Shown here: positions 25,580 to 34,731 of the stretch, piece by piece
How the letters are laid out: each line of letters begins with the position of its first letter
How positions within the stretch are numbered: position 1 is the first letter of the stretch
Notes under the pieces: generated by a model
What the model was told of the DNA's origin: nothing
The model's input: only the letters and a program-made list of their open reading frames with translations
Databases searched by the model: none
Source of the DNA: Craurococcus roseus
GTDB lineage: Bacteria > Pseudomonadota > Alphaproteobacteria > Acetobacterales > Acetobacteraceae
Assembly: GCF_039523795.1 (NCBI RefSeq)
Contig: NZ_BAAAFZ010000007.1
Coordinates: 1-64,000 of the forward strand
DNA: 64,000 nt
Direction: 5' to 3'
Made by a program: the position numbers and the translations under genes

Positions 25580-26567
25580 ACTCGGCGTTGCCGTCGAGCA
25601 AAGCGAGCAGCTTGGCGAGGTCCGGCGGCGGCGGCGCGGCGAAGTGGAGGGCCTGCCCCGTGACGGGGTGGCGGAAGCCCAGAGTCGCCGCGTGGAGGGC
25701 TTGGCGGGGGAAGGCCAGCAGCGCGGCCCTTTGCGCCGGCGGGAGCAGCCGCGCGGCGCCCGGAACGCGGCGGAGGTACACGGGATCGCCCACCAGCGGA
25801 TGCCCGGCATGGGCGAGGTGGACCCGGATCTGGTGGGTGCGGCCGGTCTGGAGCCGGCAGCGCAGCAGGGCGCAGGCCGTGCCGCCCCAGGCGCGCTCGG
25901 TGCGGTATCGGGTCAGGGCCGCTTTGCCGCGGCGTTCGGCGTCCGCGCCGGTCAGCACGGCCATGCGCTTGCGGTCCGCCGGGTGACGGCCGATGGCCCC
26001 CTCGATTTCGCCGGCAGGCGGTTCCGGGAGGCCCCAGGCGAGGGCCAGGTATTCGCGGTCGAGGTCGCGTTCCGCGAAGGCGGCGGACAGGGCGCGGTGG
26101 GCGCGCTCGGTCTTGGCGACCACCATCACCCCCGACGTGTCCTTGTCCAGCCGGTGGACGATGCCGGGGCGCTTCTCGCCGCCGATGCCGGGCAGGTCCT
26201 CGCCGGCGTGGGCCAGGAGGGCGTTGACCAGGGTGCCCTCCTGGTTGCCCGGCGCGGGGTGGACGACCAGGCCGGCGGGCTTGTCCAGCACGATGAGGTC
26301 GGCGTCCTCGTGCAGCACCGCCAACGGGATGTTCTCGGGCAGCGGCAGGGCCGGCACGGCGGCGGGGATGGCGAGCGTGTACCGGCTGCCGGGGCGGACG
26401 GGCTCGGAGGCGCCCAGGAGCGGCGCGCCGTCGCGGGTGGCCCTTCCCTCGGCGATCAGCGCCTTGACGCGGGAGCGCGAGAGCGAACCTATCGCGTCCG
26501 CCAGGAAACGGTCGGCCCGCTGCCCCGCCGCTTCCGGCCCGGCGGTGGCCGATACGGTCTCGCCCAC
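25578..26567 (-). CDS. rluD: RluA/RluD-family 23S rRNA pseudouridine synthase
   Basis: A 329-residue enzyme with an N-terminal S4 domain (QRADRFLADAIGSLSRSRVKALIAEG) and the pseudouridine synthase core. GIVHRLDKDTSGVMVVAKT contains the catalytic Asp, LDREYLAL and LQTGRTHQIRVHLAHAGHPLVGDPVY complete the family motifs. Architecture and length fit RluD (helix 69 of 23S rRNA), though RluA-family specificity cannot be proven. Starts at GTG 26567 and is transcribed away from the DUF6476-like gene. Confidence 0.88.
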   Translation of the reverse strand: MGETVSATAGPEAAGQRADRFLADAIGSLSRSRVKALIAEGRATRDGAPLLGASEPVRPGSRYTLAIPAAVPALPLPENIPLAVLHEDADLIVLDKPAGLVVHPAPGNQEGTLVNALLAHAGEDLPGIGGEKRPGIVHRLDKDTSGVMVVAKTERAHRALSAAFAERDLDREYLALAWGLPEPPAGEIEGAIGRHPADRKRMAVLTGADAERRGKAALTRYRTERAWGGTACALLRCRLQTGRTHQIRVHLAHAGHPLVGDPVYLRRVPGAARLLPPAQRAALLAFPRQALHAATLGFRHPVTGQALHFAAPPPPDLAKLLALLDGNAE

Positions 26568-26598
26568 GGCGGAATTGGGCGGCGTTGGAGGGGTTTCG

Positions 26599-26883
26599 GT
26601 GCGGGCGCTCAAGGCTCTGGTGATCGGGATGGGGGTGCTGATCGTGGCCGGCACCGTGACCCTGGTGGCGGTGATCGTCCAGCGCGCCGGCGGCGTCGCC
26701 GGCGGCGGGGCGGCGCGACTCGAGCTGGCGCTGGACCAGCCGGAGGGGTCGCGCATCGCCGGCGTCGCCGCGGTGGAGGGCGGCGCGCTCGGCGTTTGGG
26801 TGCAGCGGCCGGACGGGGACCGCGTGGTGCTGGTGGACACGCGCCGCGGGCGGGTGGCCGGCGAGATCCGGTTGGGGCGCTGA
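26599..26883 (+). CDS. small single-pass membrane protein (DUF6476-like)
   Basis: A 94-residue protein from a GTG start. One N-terminal membrane helix (ALKALVIGMGVLIVAGTVTLVAVIV) is followed by a short periplasmic domain (LELALDQPEGSRIAGVAAVEGGALGVWVQRPDGDRVVLVDTRRGRV). It resembles a conserved alphaproteobacterial family found next to rluD; function unknown. Divergent from rluD with only ~30 bp between starts. Confidence 0.7.
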   Translation: MRALKALVIGMGVLIVAGTVTLVAVIVQRAGGVAGGGAARLELALDQPEGSRIAGVAAVEGGALGVWVQRPDGDRVVLVDTRRGRVAGEIRLGR

Positions 26884-26899
26884 GGGGCCGGTCGGCGCC

Positions 26900-27094
26900 G
26901 TGGCGCACCGCAAACCGAACCTGCCGGAAAAGACCTGCGCGGCGTGCGGGCGGCCCTTCGCGTGGCGGAAGAAGTGGGCGCGGGATTGGGAGAACGTGCG
27001 CTACTGCTCCGACGCTTGCCGGGAGGGGCGGCATCCGAAGGCGGGAGCGGCGCGCCGGGGCGGCGCCAGGGGCGCCGGCCCGGGGAGCGGGTGA
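26900..27094 (+). CDS. DUF2256 zinc-ribbon protein
   Basis: A 64-residue protein from GTG 26900. HRKPNLPEKTCAACGRPFAWRKKW and WENVRYCSDACR are the DUF2256 signature, with two CxxC-type cysteine pairs (CAAC and CSDAC) forming a likely zinc ribbon. A basic Gly/Ala tail follows. Function unknown. It lies 16 bp after the preceding small gene and probably belongs to its operon. Confidence 0.87.
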   Translation: MAHRKPNLPEKTCAACGRPFAWRKKWARDWENVRYCSDACREGRHPKAGAARRGGARGAGPGSG

Positions 27095-27330
27095 GCCGGC
27101 GCGCTGGTGACCGCGGCGGCAGGGTTGGGTGCGCGCCAGGCCGCCATATCGCACGCCCGGTCCGGTCGCCAGCGCGGGGCGGCTCGGCGTCGGCGTTCCG
27201 TTGTCCACGCGCGGGGGCGGCCTCGCTCGGCGCGCCTGAGGGCCACCGCAGGCCGCAATCACCACCGTCCCAAGCATGACGCGGCCCACCTTTCCCGGTA
27301 TGGGCGCCCCCCCAACCACCGGACGTCCGA

Positions 27331-28725
27331 ATGCGCCGCCCATCCCGTGCAGCCACCCTTTTCCTGGCGCTCCTCGGCCTCGCCGCGGCGGCCGGCCCCG
27401 CCTCCGCGCAGGGCTTCGGCAGCCCCGGCGTCCAGAACATCGGGCCGCCATCGGACGCGCTGTTCCCCGATCTGGCCGCGTTGCAGGACCGATTGGAGGA
27501 GCAGGGTTGGCTCTTGCGGGGACAGGCCACCTTCATCTGGCAGGGGCATCCTCGATTCCGCTCGCCCTACCGGGGCGAAGGCAGCCTCAGCCCGGCGCCC
27601 AACGCGCGGAACACCTTCTCCTCCGACCTCGTGGTGGGGCGGAAGCTCTGGCCCGGCGCAGAGGCGGTGATCGACGCTTCCGTCACGCGCGGCTTCGGCC
27701 TGTCGAATTCGACGGGCGTGGCGGCGTTCCCGAACAATGAAGCGTTCCGCCTCGGCTCCACCGAGCCGGCCTTCTTCGTGCCGCGCGCCTTCGTGCGGCA
27801 GACGATCGGCCTGTCGGGCGACACCGGCCCGATCGACTACGACGCGCTGCGCTTCAACGAGAGGCTGCCGCGCGAGCGGCTGACGATCACCGCCGGCAAG
27901 TTCTCCGTCTGGGACATCTTCGACGACAACCGCTACGCCCACGACGCGCGGACGCAGTTCCTCAATTGGGCGCACGTCGGCGCCGGCGCCTTCGACTTCG
28001 CGGCGGACGCGCGGGGGTGGACCTACGGCGTGGCGGTGGAGTGGGAGAACGGCGCCTGGGGCGTGCGCGGCGGCGCGTTCCAGGTGTCGCGGCGGGTGAA
28101 CGGGCTGTTCATGGACCCGGGGCTGACGCGGGCTTGGCAGCTCCTCGGGCAGGTGGACCGCTTCTACGACATCGGCGGGCGGCCGGGCGCGGCGCGGGTG
28201 ATCTACGGCCTGTCGCGCACGCGGCAGTCCACCTGGGGCGAGCTGTTCGAGAACGGGTTCGAGACATTCGACAAGAACCCGGGCGGCTACCGCTTGAAGC
28301 GGATGCTGGCGCTGAACGTCGAGCAGGAGTTGACGGACGACCTCGGCGCCTTCGCGCGGCTCTCCTGGAACGACGGGCGGACGCAGAACTGGATGTTCAC
28401 GGAGATGGACCGGGCGGTTTCGGCGGGGCTTTCGCTCCGCGGGCTGCGCTGGGACCGGCCCGGGGACACGGTGGGGCTGGCGGCGAACGTCGGCTGGATC
28501 TCGGAAGGGCGGCGGCGCTACCTGGAGGCGGGCGGCATCGGCTTCATCACCGGAGACGGGCGGCTCTCCTACGGGCCGGAGTGGGTGACGGAGGCCTACT
28601 ACGACGCGCGGGTGGCGCCCGGGCTGAACGTGGCGCTGAACTACCAGCTCGTGGTGAACCCGGCCTACAACAACGACCGCGGGCCGGTGAACATCTTCGC
28701 GGTGCGGCTGCGGACGGCCTTTTGA
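27331..28725 (+). CDS. carbohydrate-selective porin (OprB-like)
   Basis: A 464-residue outer-membrane beta-barrel. A signal peptide ends at PASAQ. GQATFIWQGHPRFRSPYRGEGSLSP and VVGRKLWPGAEAVIDASVTRGFGLSN are typical of OprB-like porins, as are alternating hydrophobic strands and the C-terminal aromatic residue (VRLRTAF), the barrel assembly signal. Expected to pass small sugars or related solutes. Transcribed alone; convergent with the monooxygenase gene. Confidence 0.87.
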   Translation: MRRPSRAATLFLALLGLAAAAGPASAQGFGSPGVQNIGPPSDALFPDLAALQDRLEEQGWLLRGQATFIWQGHPRFRSPYRGEGSLSPAPNARNTFSSDLVVGRKLWPGAEAVIDASVTRGFGLSNSTGVAAFPNNEAFRLGSTEPAFFVPRAFVRQTIGLSGDTGPIDYDALRFNERLPRERLTITAGKFSVWDIFDDNRYAHDARTQFLNWAHVGAGAFDFAADARGWTYGVAVEWENGAWGVRGGAFQVSRRVNGLFMDPGLTRAWQLLGQVDRFYDIGGRPGAARVIYGLSRTRQSTWGELFENGFETFDKNPGGYRLKRMLALNVEQELTDDLGAFARLSWNDGRTQNWMFTEMDRAVSAGLSLRGLRWDRPGDTVGLAANVGWISEGRRRYLEAGGIGFITGDGRLSYGPEWVTEAYYDARVAPGLNVALNYQLVVNPAYNNDRGPVNIFAVRLRTAF

Positions 28726-28736
28726 GGCAGGCGCCG

Positions 28737-30503
28737 TCAGGCCAACACGCCGGCCTCGCGCGCCTTGATCTGGAGGGCCAAGTACTTCGAGTAGATGCGG
28801 CACTGGGCGAGGCTGCCGGCGGTGAACCAGAGCCCTTCCTGCGCCGTGGGCCGCCACATGTTGCGGAGTTCGCCGCCGTCGTCGAAGCCCCAGACCGGGC
28901 CGATTCGGTCGGCCACCTCGTCGCCGAGGGAGGCGCGGACGACCTCCTGCTGGTTCTCGTAGCCGGTGGCGAGCACCAGAAGCTCGCCCGGGACGGCACG
29001 GCCGTCCCGGAGCAACGCGCCTTCCGGGACGAAGCGCTCGATGTCACGGTATTGCAGCAGGCCGACCTCGCCTCCAGCGACCAGGTCGGAGCAGCCGACG
29101 TTGAAGTAGTACCCGCCGCCGCGGCGGAGGTACATCATCTGGAAGCCGGTGTCGTCCTCGCCGAAGGTCAGGCGGAAGCCGCGCGCTTCCAGGGCGTCGA
29201 GCAGCGGCTTGTCGGCTTCGCGCGAGGCGGCGGTGGAGAGTTGGTAGGACCGCTTCAGGACCGGGTAGGGGAACGAGGTCGCCAGCAGGTCGCAATCCTC
29301 CATCGGCGGCCCTTCGGAGTAGATGGCGTAGACCCGCTGCGCTTCCTTGATGCCGACGATGTAGGTGGGGCTGCGCTGGACCAGCGACACTTCCGCGCCG
29401 CTGGCGTGGAGGTCCTGGGCGACGTCGTGGCCGCTGTTGCCGGTGCCGAGCACCAAGGCGCGGCGGCCCTTCCAGGCCGCGCCGTTCGTGTAGGCGCCCG
29501 AGTGCATCACCGTGCCGGCGAAGGAGTCAAGGCCGGGCAGTTTCGGCGTTCGCGGGATGCTGCTCACGCCGGTTGCGAAAACGAGGTGGCGGGGGCGCAT
29601 GGTCCGCTCGGTGCCGTCCACGCGGCGGAGCGTGACGCGCCAGCGCCGCTCGGCCTCGTCGTAGGCGCCGCCGGCGAGTTCCGTGCCGGTCCAGACGTTC
29701 AGCTCCAGGCTCTCGGCGTAGGCCTCGAACCAGTTCGCCAGCTTGTCCTTCGGGATGAAGACCGGCCAAGTCGGCGGGAAGGGCATGTACGGCAGGTGGT
29801 TGACGTGCACCTCGTTGTGCAGCGTGAGAGAGTGGTAGCGCTTGCGCCAGTTGTCGCCGACGCGCGCTTGGCGGTCGATGACGAGGGTGTCCACGCCGAG
29901 CGCGCCAAGACGGGCTGCGACCGAGAGCCCCGCCTGGCCGGCGCCGACCACGATGACGGCGGGGTCGCGGTCGGCGTAGGCGTGGGCCTTCCCGCGCTTG
30001 TCCAGCCAGTTGTCGCCGCCGAAGTCGCGCGAGTAGTCCGGCTCGGCGGGTCGGGGTGTCCCGCTCCCCTCCCCTTGCCCCCGCAGCCCGGCCAGGGCCG
30101 TCAGCAGCGTCCAGGCGCGCGCGCCTGCTGGCGCGAAGGGATCGGGCACCAGGCGCAGGACGCCTTCAGCGGGGCCGGACGCGGTGTCGAAGGCGAAAAA
30201 CGCTTCGGTGGCTTCGGTGCCGGCGCGGACGACCTTGCGCGGCGGCGTGCGGGCGGGGTGCGGGCGGAAGCCGGTGGGCTTCGCTTCCGCGAGCGTGCGG
30301 CGCAGCGCCTCCGCGATGGCTGCCGCGCCGGAGACGGTCTGGAGCCGCCACGTGAAGGCGAGCACGTCGCGCCAGTGGGCGTCGTCCAAGAACAAACCGG
30401 CCGCCGCAGGGGTGTCCTGCCGCGCGAGCGCGGCCCCGAAGGCTTCGAGCCAAGACGCCACGGCTCCTTGTCGCACCGGACCTTGATGATCAAAGCCGTC
30501 CAT
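28737..30503 (-). CDS. NTF2-like domain fused to flavin-containing monooxygenase
   Basis: A 588-residue protein. The first ~150 residues look like a SnoaL/NTF2-like fold (WLEAFGAALARQDTPAAAGLFLDDAHWRDVLAFTW). The rest is a class B flavoprotein monooxygenase: FAD site VIVVGAGQAGLSVAARLGALGVDTLVID, RVGDNWRKRYHSLTLHNEVHVNHLPY, NADPH site ALVLGTGNSGHDVAQDL and the late FATGV/LATGYENQ motifs. Relatives oxidise soft nucleophiles or do Baeyer-Villiger chemistry; the substrate is unknown. No regulator adjoins it. Confidence 0.9.
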   Translation of the reverse strand: MDGFDHQGPVRQGAVASWLEAFGAALARQDTPAAAGLFLDDAHWRDVLAFTWRLQTVSGAAAIAEALRRTLAEAKPTGFRPHPARTPPRKVVRAGTEATEAFFAFDTASGPAEGVLRLVPDPFAPAGARAWTLLTALAGLRGQGEGSGTPRPAEPDYSRDFGGDNWLDKRGKAHAYADRDPAVIVVGAGQAGLSVAARLGALGVDTLVIDRQARVGDNWRKRYHSLTLHNEVHVNHLPYMPFPPTWPVFIPKDKLANWFEAYAESLELNVWTGTELAGGAYDEAERRWRVTLRRVDGTERTMRPRHLVFATGVSSIPRTPKLPGLDSFAGTVMHSGAYTNGAAWKGRRALVLGTGNSGHDVAQDLHASGAEVSLVQRSPTYIVGIKEAQRVYAIYSEGPPMEDCDLLATSFPYPVLKRSYQLSTAASREADKPLLDALEARGFRLTFGEDDTGFQMMYLRRGGGYYFNVGCSDLVAGGEVGLLQYRDIERFVPEGALLRDGRAVPGELLVLATGYENQQEVVRASLGDEVADRIGPVWGFDDGGELRNMWRPTAQEGLWFTAGSLAQCRIYSKYLALQIKAREAGVLA

Positions 30504-30616
30504 GGCGTCGCCCCTGCAAGCGGGTCGGGCCGGGCCGGCCTCGTCCGCGTGACCCGGGCATTGGATTTCCGTCTCCGCCGGGTGTCAACGGCCCGGCTTG
30601 CGGGCGCCGCGCGGGT

Positions 30617-32542
30617 TCAGCCCGGCGGCTTCGCTTCCTCCGCCAGCCGCGCCACCGCCTCGGCGAGCGGCAGCGTTTCCTGCTCGCGCCCGGGCAGGCG
30701 GCGGAGCACCACGCTGCGCTCCTCCGCTTCGCGCCTACCGATCACCGCCAGCACGGGGACGCGCTGGTCTATGTGGTCTACGACCTTGCGGTTGATCTTC
30801 TCGTTGCGGGTGTCGAGGTCCACCCGCAGGCCCACGGCCGCCATCGCCTCCGCCGCTTCGCGGGCGAAGGGCGCGGCTTCGTCCACGATGGTCGCCACCA
30901 CGGCCTGCACCGGCGAGAGCCAGAGCGGGAAACGGCCGGCGTGCTGCTCGATCAGTATGCCCAGGAAGCGCTCGAAGGAGCCGAAGATGGCGCGGTGGAG
31001 CATCACCGGACGGCGGCGGCTGCCGTCCTCGGCGGTGTAGAGCGCGTCGAGGCGCTCCGGCAGGACGAAGTCAACCTGGAGCGTGCCACATTGCCAGTCG
31101 CGGCCGATGGCGTCGCGCAGCACGAACTCCAGCTTGGGGCCGTAGAAGGCGCCCTCCCCCGGGTTCAGCTCGTACTCCACGCCGGCGATGGCGCAGGCCT
31201 CGCGCAGCGCGCCTTCGGCTTGGTCCCACACGGCGTCCTCGCCGGCGCGCGTCGGCGGGCGGTCGGCGAACTTTACGCGGAACTCGGGGAAGCCGAGGTC
31301 GCGGTACACGGAGGAGAGCAGCGCCGTAAAACGCGCGGTCTCGTCGGCGATCTGGCCTTCCGTGCAGAAGATGTGGGCGTCGTCCTGGGTGAAGGCGCGG
31401 ACGCGCATGATGCCGTGCAGCGCGCCGGAAGGCTCGTAGCGGTGGCAGGAGCCGAACTCCGCCATGCGGAGCGGCAGTTCGCGGTAGGAGCGGATGCCCT
31501 GGTTGAAGATCTGCACGTGGCAGGGGCAGTTCATCGGCTTCAGCGCGAGCACACGGTCCTTCTCGGATTCGTCCTCGACGGTGGCGACGAACATGTGCTC
31601 GCGGAACTTCTCCCAGTGGCCGCTCTCGACCCAAAGCTTGCGGTCCACGAGCTGGGGCGTGCGGACCTCCTGGTAGCCGGAGGCGTCCAGGCGGCGGCGC
31701 AGGTAGCTTTCGAGCGTGCGGTACAAGCGCCAGCCCTTGGGGTGCCAGAAGACGGAGCCGACCGCTTCCTCCTGGATGTGGAAGAGGTTCATCTCCTTGC
31801 CGATGCGGCGGTGGTCGCGGCGCTCCGCCTCCTCCAACTGGTGGAGGTGGGCGTCCAGCTCCTTCCGGTCGCGCCAAGCGGTGCCGTAGATGCGCGACAG
31901 GACGGGGTTGCGGTGGTCGCCGCGCCAATAGGCGCCGGCCACCTTCATCAGCTTGAAGGCGTCGCCGACGTCGCCCGTGGAGCGCATGTGCGGGCCGCGG
32001 CAAAGGTCCACCCACTCGCCCTGGCGGTAGAGGGTGATCTGCTCCGACGGCGGCAGGGCCTCGATCAGCTCGACCTTGAAGCGCTCGCCCTTGTTTTCGA
32101 ACAGTTCAACGGCGGCGCTCCGCTCCACCGGCTCGCGGGTGAAAGCGGCGTTCCGCGCGATGATCTCGCGCATCCGCGCCTCGATCCGCGGGAAGTCCTC
32201 GGGGGTGAAGGGCTGTTCCCGGTGGAAGTCGTAGTAGAAGCCGTTCTCGATCGGCGGGCCGATCGTGACCTGGGTGCCGGGGAAGAGGTCCTGCACCGCC
32301 TCCGCCAGCACGTGCGCGGCGTCGTGGCGGATCAGCTCCAGCGCTTCCGGGTCCTTGCGGGTGACGAAGCGGACGGAGGCGTCGCGGTCCAGCACGGCGG
32401 CGAGGTCGGCGAGCTTGCCGTCCACGCTCATCGCCACGGCGGCCTTGGCGAGACCGGGGCCGATGGCGGCCGCCACCTCGGTGCCCGTCACCGGGCCGTC
32501 GAAGCGGCGCACGGATCCGTCGGGCAGGGTGATGGCGGGCAT
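30617..32542 (-). CDS. thrS: threonyl-tRNA synthetase
   Basis: A 641-residue class II synthetase. It has an N-terminal TGS domain (ITLPDGSVRRFDGPVTGTEVAAAIGPGLAKAAV), the editing domain with HDAAHVLAEAVQDLFPGTQVTIGPPIENGFYYDF, the catalytic core with MNCPCHVQIFNQGIRSYRELPLRMAEFG (zinc Cys), motif 2 GIMRVRAFTQDDAHIFC, and the anticodon-binding domain ending near VLRRLPGREQETL. Charges tRNA-Thr. Unlike many bacteria, infC is not next to it; infC lies about 29 kb away. Confidence 0.96.
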   Translation of the reverse strand: MPAITLPDGSVRRFDGPVTGTEVAAAIGPGLAKAAVAMSVDGKLADLAAVLDRDASVRFVTRKDPEALELIRHDAAHVLAEAVQDLFPGTQVTIGPPIENGFYYDFHREQPFTPEDFPRIEARMREIIARNAAFTREPVERSAAVELFENKGERFKVELIEALPPSEQITLYRQGEWVDLCRGPHMRSTGDVGDAFKLMKVAGAYWRGDHRNPVLSRIYGTAWRDRKELDAHLHQLEEAERRDHRRIGKEMNLFHIQEEAVGSVFWHPKGWRLYRTLESYLRRRLDASGYQEVRTPQLVDRKLWVESGHWEKFREHMFVATVEDESEKDRVLALKPMNCPCHVQIFNQGIRSYRELPLRMAEFGSCHRYEPSGALHGIMRVRAFTQDDAHIFCTEGQIADETARFTALLSSVYRDLGFPEFRVKFADRPPTRAGEDAVWDQAEGALREACAIAGVEYELNPGEGAFYGPKLEFVLRDAIGRDWQCGTLQVDFVLPERLDALYTAEDGSRRRPVMLHRAIFGSFERFLGILIEQHAGRFPLWLSPVQAVVATIVDEAAPFAREAAEAMAAVGLRVDLDTRNEKINRKVVDHIDQRVPVLAVIGRREAEERSVVLRRLPGREQETLPLAEAVARLAEEAKPPG

Positions 32543-32611
32543 GGGTGGTCCTTCGCGTGTCGCGCTCTAGGTGGGAAAGGCGCGGACCATGGGCAACCGC
32601 GGACGGGGGCG

Positions 32612-33622
32612 TCAAGGCCGAGGCGGGTCCGGCACTCCAAAGCCTTCTTCGGCGAGCAGCCCTGCCAACGCGGCGCGCACCTCCGCCGCCCCAAGCTCCG
32701 CCAGCCGCGGATGGCGCAGCACCGCCACGGCCGGCCCGCGCGGGGCGCAGAGCGCCGGGTCGCTTTCGGCGCCGAACAGGGCGAGCGTGGGGCAGCCGGT
32801 GGCGGCGAGGAGGTGCATCGGGCCGGTGTCGTTGCCCACCGCGAAGGCGGCGCGGCGGCCGAGGGCGCCGATGGCGGCGAAGTCGGTGCGGCCGGTGAGG
32901 TCGAGCGTGTCGGGCGCGCGCTCCTTGATGGCGGCGGCGAGCGGCGTTTCGGCCGGGCCGCCGATCACCACGGCGGGCAGGCCGAGGCCGGCGGCGAGTT
33001 CGCCGTAGCGCTCGGCGGGCCAGCGCTTGGCCGGACGTCCGGGCGAAGCGCCGGGCACCAGCAGGGCGAAGCGCGGCGGCAGGGCGAAGGCGGAGAGGTC
33101 GGCGTCGAGCCAGTCCAGTTCCGGCGGCGGGAAATGGCGGATGCCGGCCATCTCCAACTGCTCGCGCTGGCGCTCCACCGTGTGCATGGCGTCGCGGCCG
33201 GGGTTGGCGTGGGGGTGGCTGGCGCCGGGGGCGATGCCGGACCACTCGGCGCGCGGGCCGACCAGCAGCCGGTAGCGGGAGGAGCGGCGGGAGGTCTGGA
33301 GGTCGTAGACGCGGGCGAAGCCGGCGGCGCGCAGGCGTCGGGCCAAGTGCCACCACGCGGCCGGGTCGCGCCAGGAGGGGCGGCCATCGCTCCACACGGC
33401 GTCGAACCAGGGGCTGCGGCGGGCGAGGTCGGCGTAGGGCGGCGTGGTCAGCAGGGTGATGGCGGCGTCCGGGTGGTGGACGCGGATGGCGGCGAAGGGG
33501 CCGAAGGCCTGCACGAAGTCGCCAAGGGCGGCGAGCTTGATCACCAGGACGCGCGGGCGACCGGTGGCGCCCCGCTGCGCGGACGCCGGGGCCGGTCCGG
33601 CGTTCTGGTTGAGCGCGTTCAC
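32612..33622 (-). CDS. glycosyltransferase family 9 (heptosyltransferase-like)
   Basis: A 336-residue GT9 enzyme. RVLVIKLAALGDFVQAFGPFAAIRVHHPDAAITLLTTPPY and VGNDTGPMHLLAATGCPTLALFG are the ADP-heptose:LPS transferase motifs. GTG 33622 overlaps the stop of the GT4 gene (GTGA), so translation is coupled. Together with the GT4 enzyme it probably builds lipopolysaccharide core or another envelope glycan. Acceptor and sugar cannot be read from sequence. Confidence 0.88.
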   Translation of the reverse strand: MNALNQNAGPAPASAQRGATGRPRVLVIKLAALGDFVQAFGPFAAIRVHHPDAAITLLTTPPYADLARRSPWFDAVWSDGRPSWRDPAAWWHLARRLRAAGFARVYDLQTSRRSSRYRLLVGPRAEWSGIAPGASHPHANPGRDAMHTVERQREQLEMAGIRHFPPPELDWLDADLSAFALPPRFALLVPGASPGRPAKRWPAERYGELAAGLGLPAVVIGGPAETPLAAAIKERAPDTLDLTGRTDFAAIGALGRRAAFAVGNDTGPMHLLAATGCPTLALFGAESDPALCAPRGPAVAVLRHPRLAELGAAEVRAALAGLLAEEGFGVPDPPRP

Positions 33623-34731
33623 GGCAGTTCCCGGTACACCGCCAGGGTCGCTTCCTGCATGGCGCGGGTGGTGTAGCGCGCCAGCACCGCCGCGCGCGCC
33701 CTTTCGCCCATCGCGGTGCGCTCGGCGGCGGGGAGCGTGAGGGCGCGGGCTATGGCGGCTGCCAGGGCGTCCGGGTCGCCGGGTGGCACGCGCCAGCCGG
33801 TGACGCCCTCCTCCACGGTTTCGCGCGGGGCGCCGAGGTCGGAGGCGATCACCGGGCGGGCCATGGCTTGCGCCTCGACCACGGTGCGGCCGAAGGCTTC
33901 CGGGTCGGTGGAGGCGTGGACCACCGCGTCGGCGAGCAGCAGCGCCGCGGGCATGTCCTCGGCGTGGCCGCAGAGGCGCAACCGGCCGCCGAGGCCCAGT
34001 TCGGCGATGCGGGTTTCGAGCGTCTGGCGCAGCCCCCCCTCGCCCACCAACAGCGCTAGCGCATCGCCGGGCAGCCGGGCCATGGCGTCGAGGAGCACGG
34101 TTTGGCCCTTCCAGCGCGTGAGCCGGCCGGGGAGCATGACCACCGGGCGGCCTTCGGGCACGCCCCACGCTTCTCGCAGCGCGGCGACGCGCGAAGGCTC
34201 CACCTTGGCGGGGTTGAAGCGGCGCTCGTCCACGCCGCGGGGGATGACGCGCAGCCGCGCCGGGTCGGTGCCGTGGCGGGCGCGGATGTGCTCGGCGATG
34301 AAGCCGCTGATGGCGATGACGCGTTCGCCCCTGGCCATGACGGAGTTGTAGAGCCGCTTGCCCGGAAAGCCCTCGTTGTAGGTGCCGTGGTAGGTGGTGA
34401 CGAAGTGCGCGCCGGTGCGCCGCGCCGCCAGCAGCGCCGCCCAGGCGGGGGCGCGGGAGCGGGCGTGGAGGATGGAGACGCCCTCCGCGCGCGCCAGTTC
34501 GGCCAGCGCAGCGGCGTTGCGCCAGACGCCGAGGGGCGATTTGCGGCCGAGCGGCAGCGTGAAATGCCGGGCGCCGAGCCGTTCCAGCGGCTCGACCAGC
34601 GGCCCGCCGGCGGAGGCGACCAGCGCGCGCCAGCCGGCGCCGACCAGCGCTTCGGCGATCTCCAGTGTGCCGCGCTCCACGCCGCCGGACACCAGGGCCG
34701 GCAGCACCTGGAGGACGGTGGGGGCGGTCAA
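33619..34731 (-). CDS. glycosyltransferase family 4
   Basis: A 370-residue GT-B enzyme. VLQVLPALVSGGVERGTLEIAEALVGAGW begins the N-lobe. The C-lobe has VVMLPGRLTRWKGQTVLLDAMARL, LCGHAEDMPAALLLADAVVHASTDPEAFGRTVVEAQAMARPVIAS and the E-x7-E motif of GT4 retaining enzymes. Start is TTG 34731: it overlaps the TGA of the upstream dehydrogenase (TTGA) and no ATG/GTG fits. Middle gene of a three-gene coupled operon. Confidence 0.88.
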   Translation of the reverse strand: MTAPTVLQVLPALVSGGVERGTLEIAEALVGAGWRALVASAGGPLVEPLERLGARHFTLPLGRKSPLGVWRNAAALAELARAEGVSILHARSRAPAWAALLAARRTGAHFVTTYHGTYNEGFPGKRLYNSVMARGERVIAISGFIAEHIRARHGTDPARLRVIPRGVDERRFNPAKVEPSRVAALREAWGVPEGRPVVMLPGRLTRWKGQTVLLDAMARLPGDALALLVGEGGLRQTLETRIAELGLGGRLRLCGHAEDMPAALLLADAVVHASTDPEAFGRTVVEAQAMARPVIASDLGAPRETVEEGVTGWRVPPGDPDALAAAIARALTLPAAERTAMGERARAAVLARYTTRAMQEATLAVYRELP

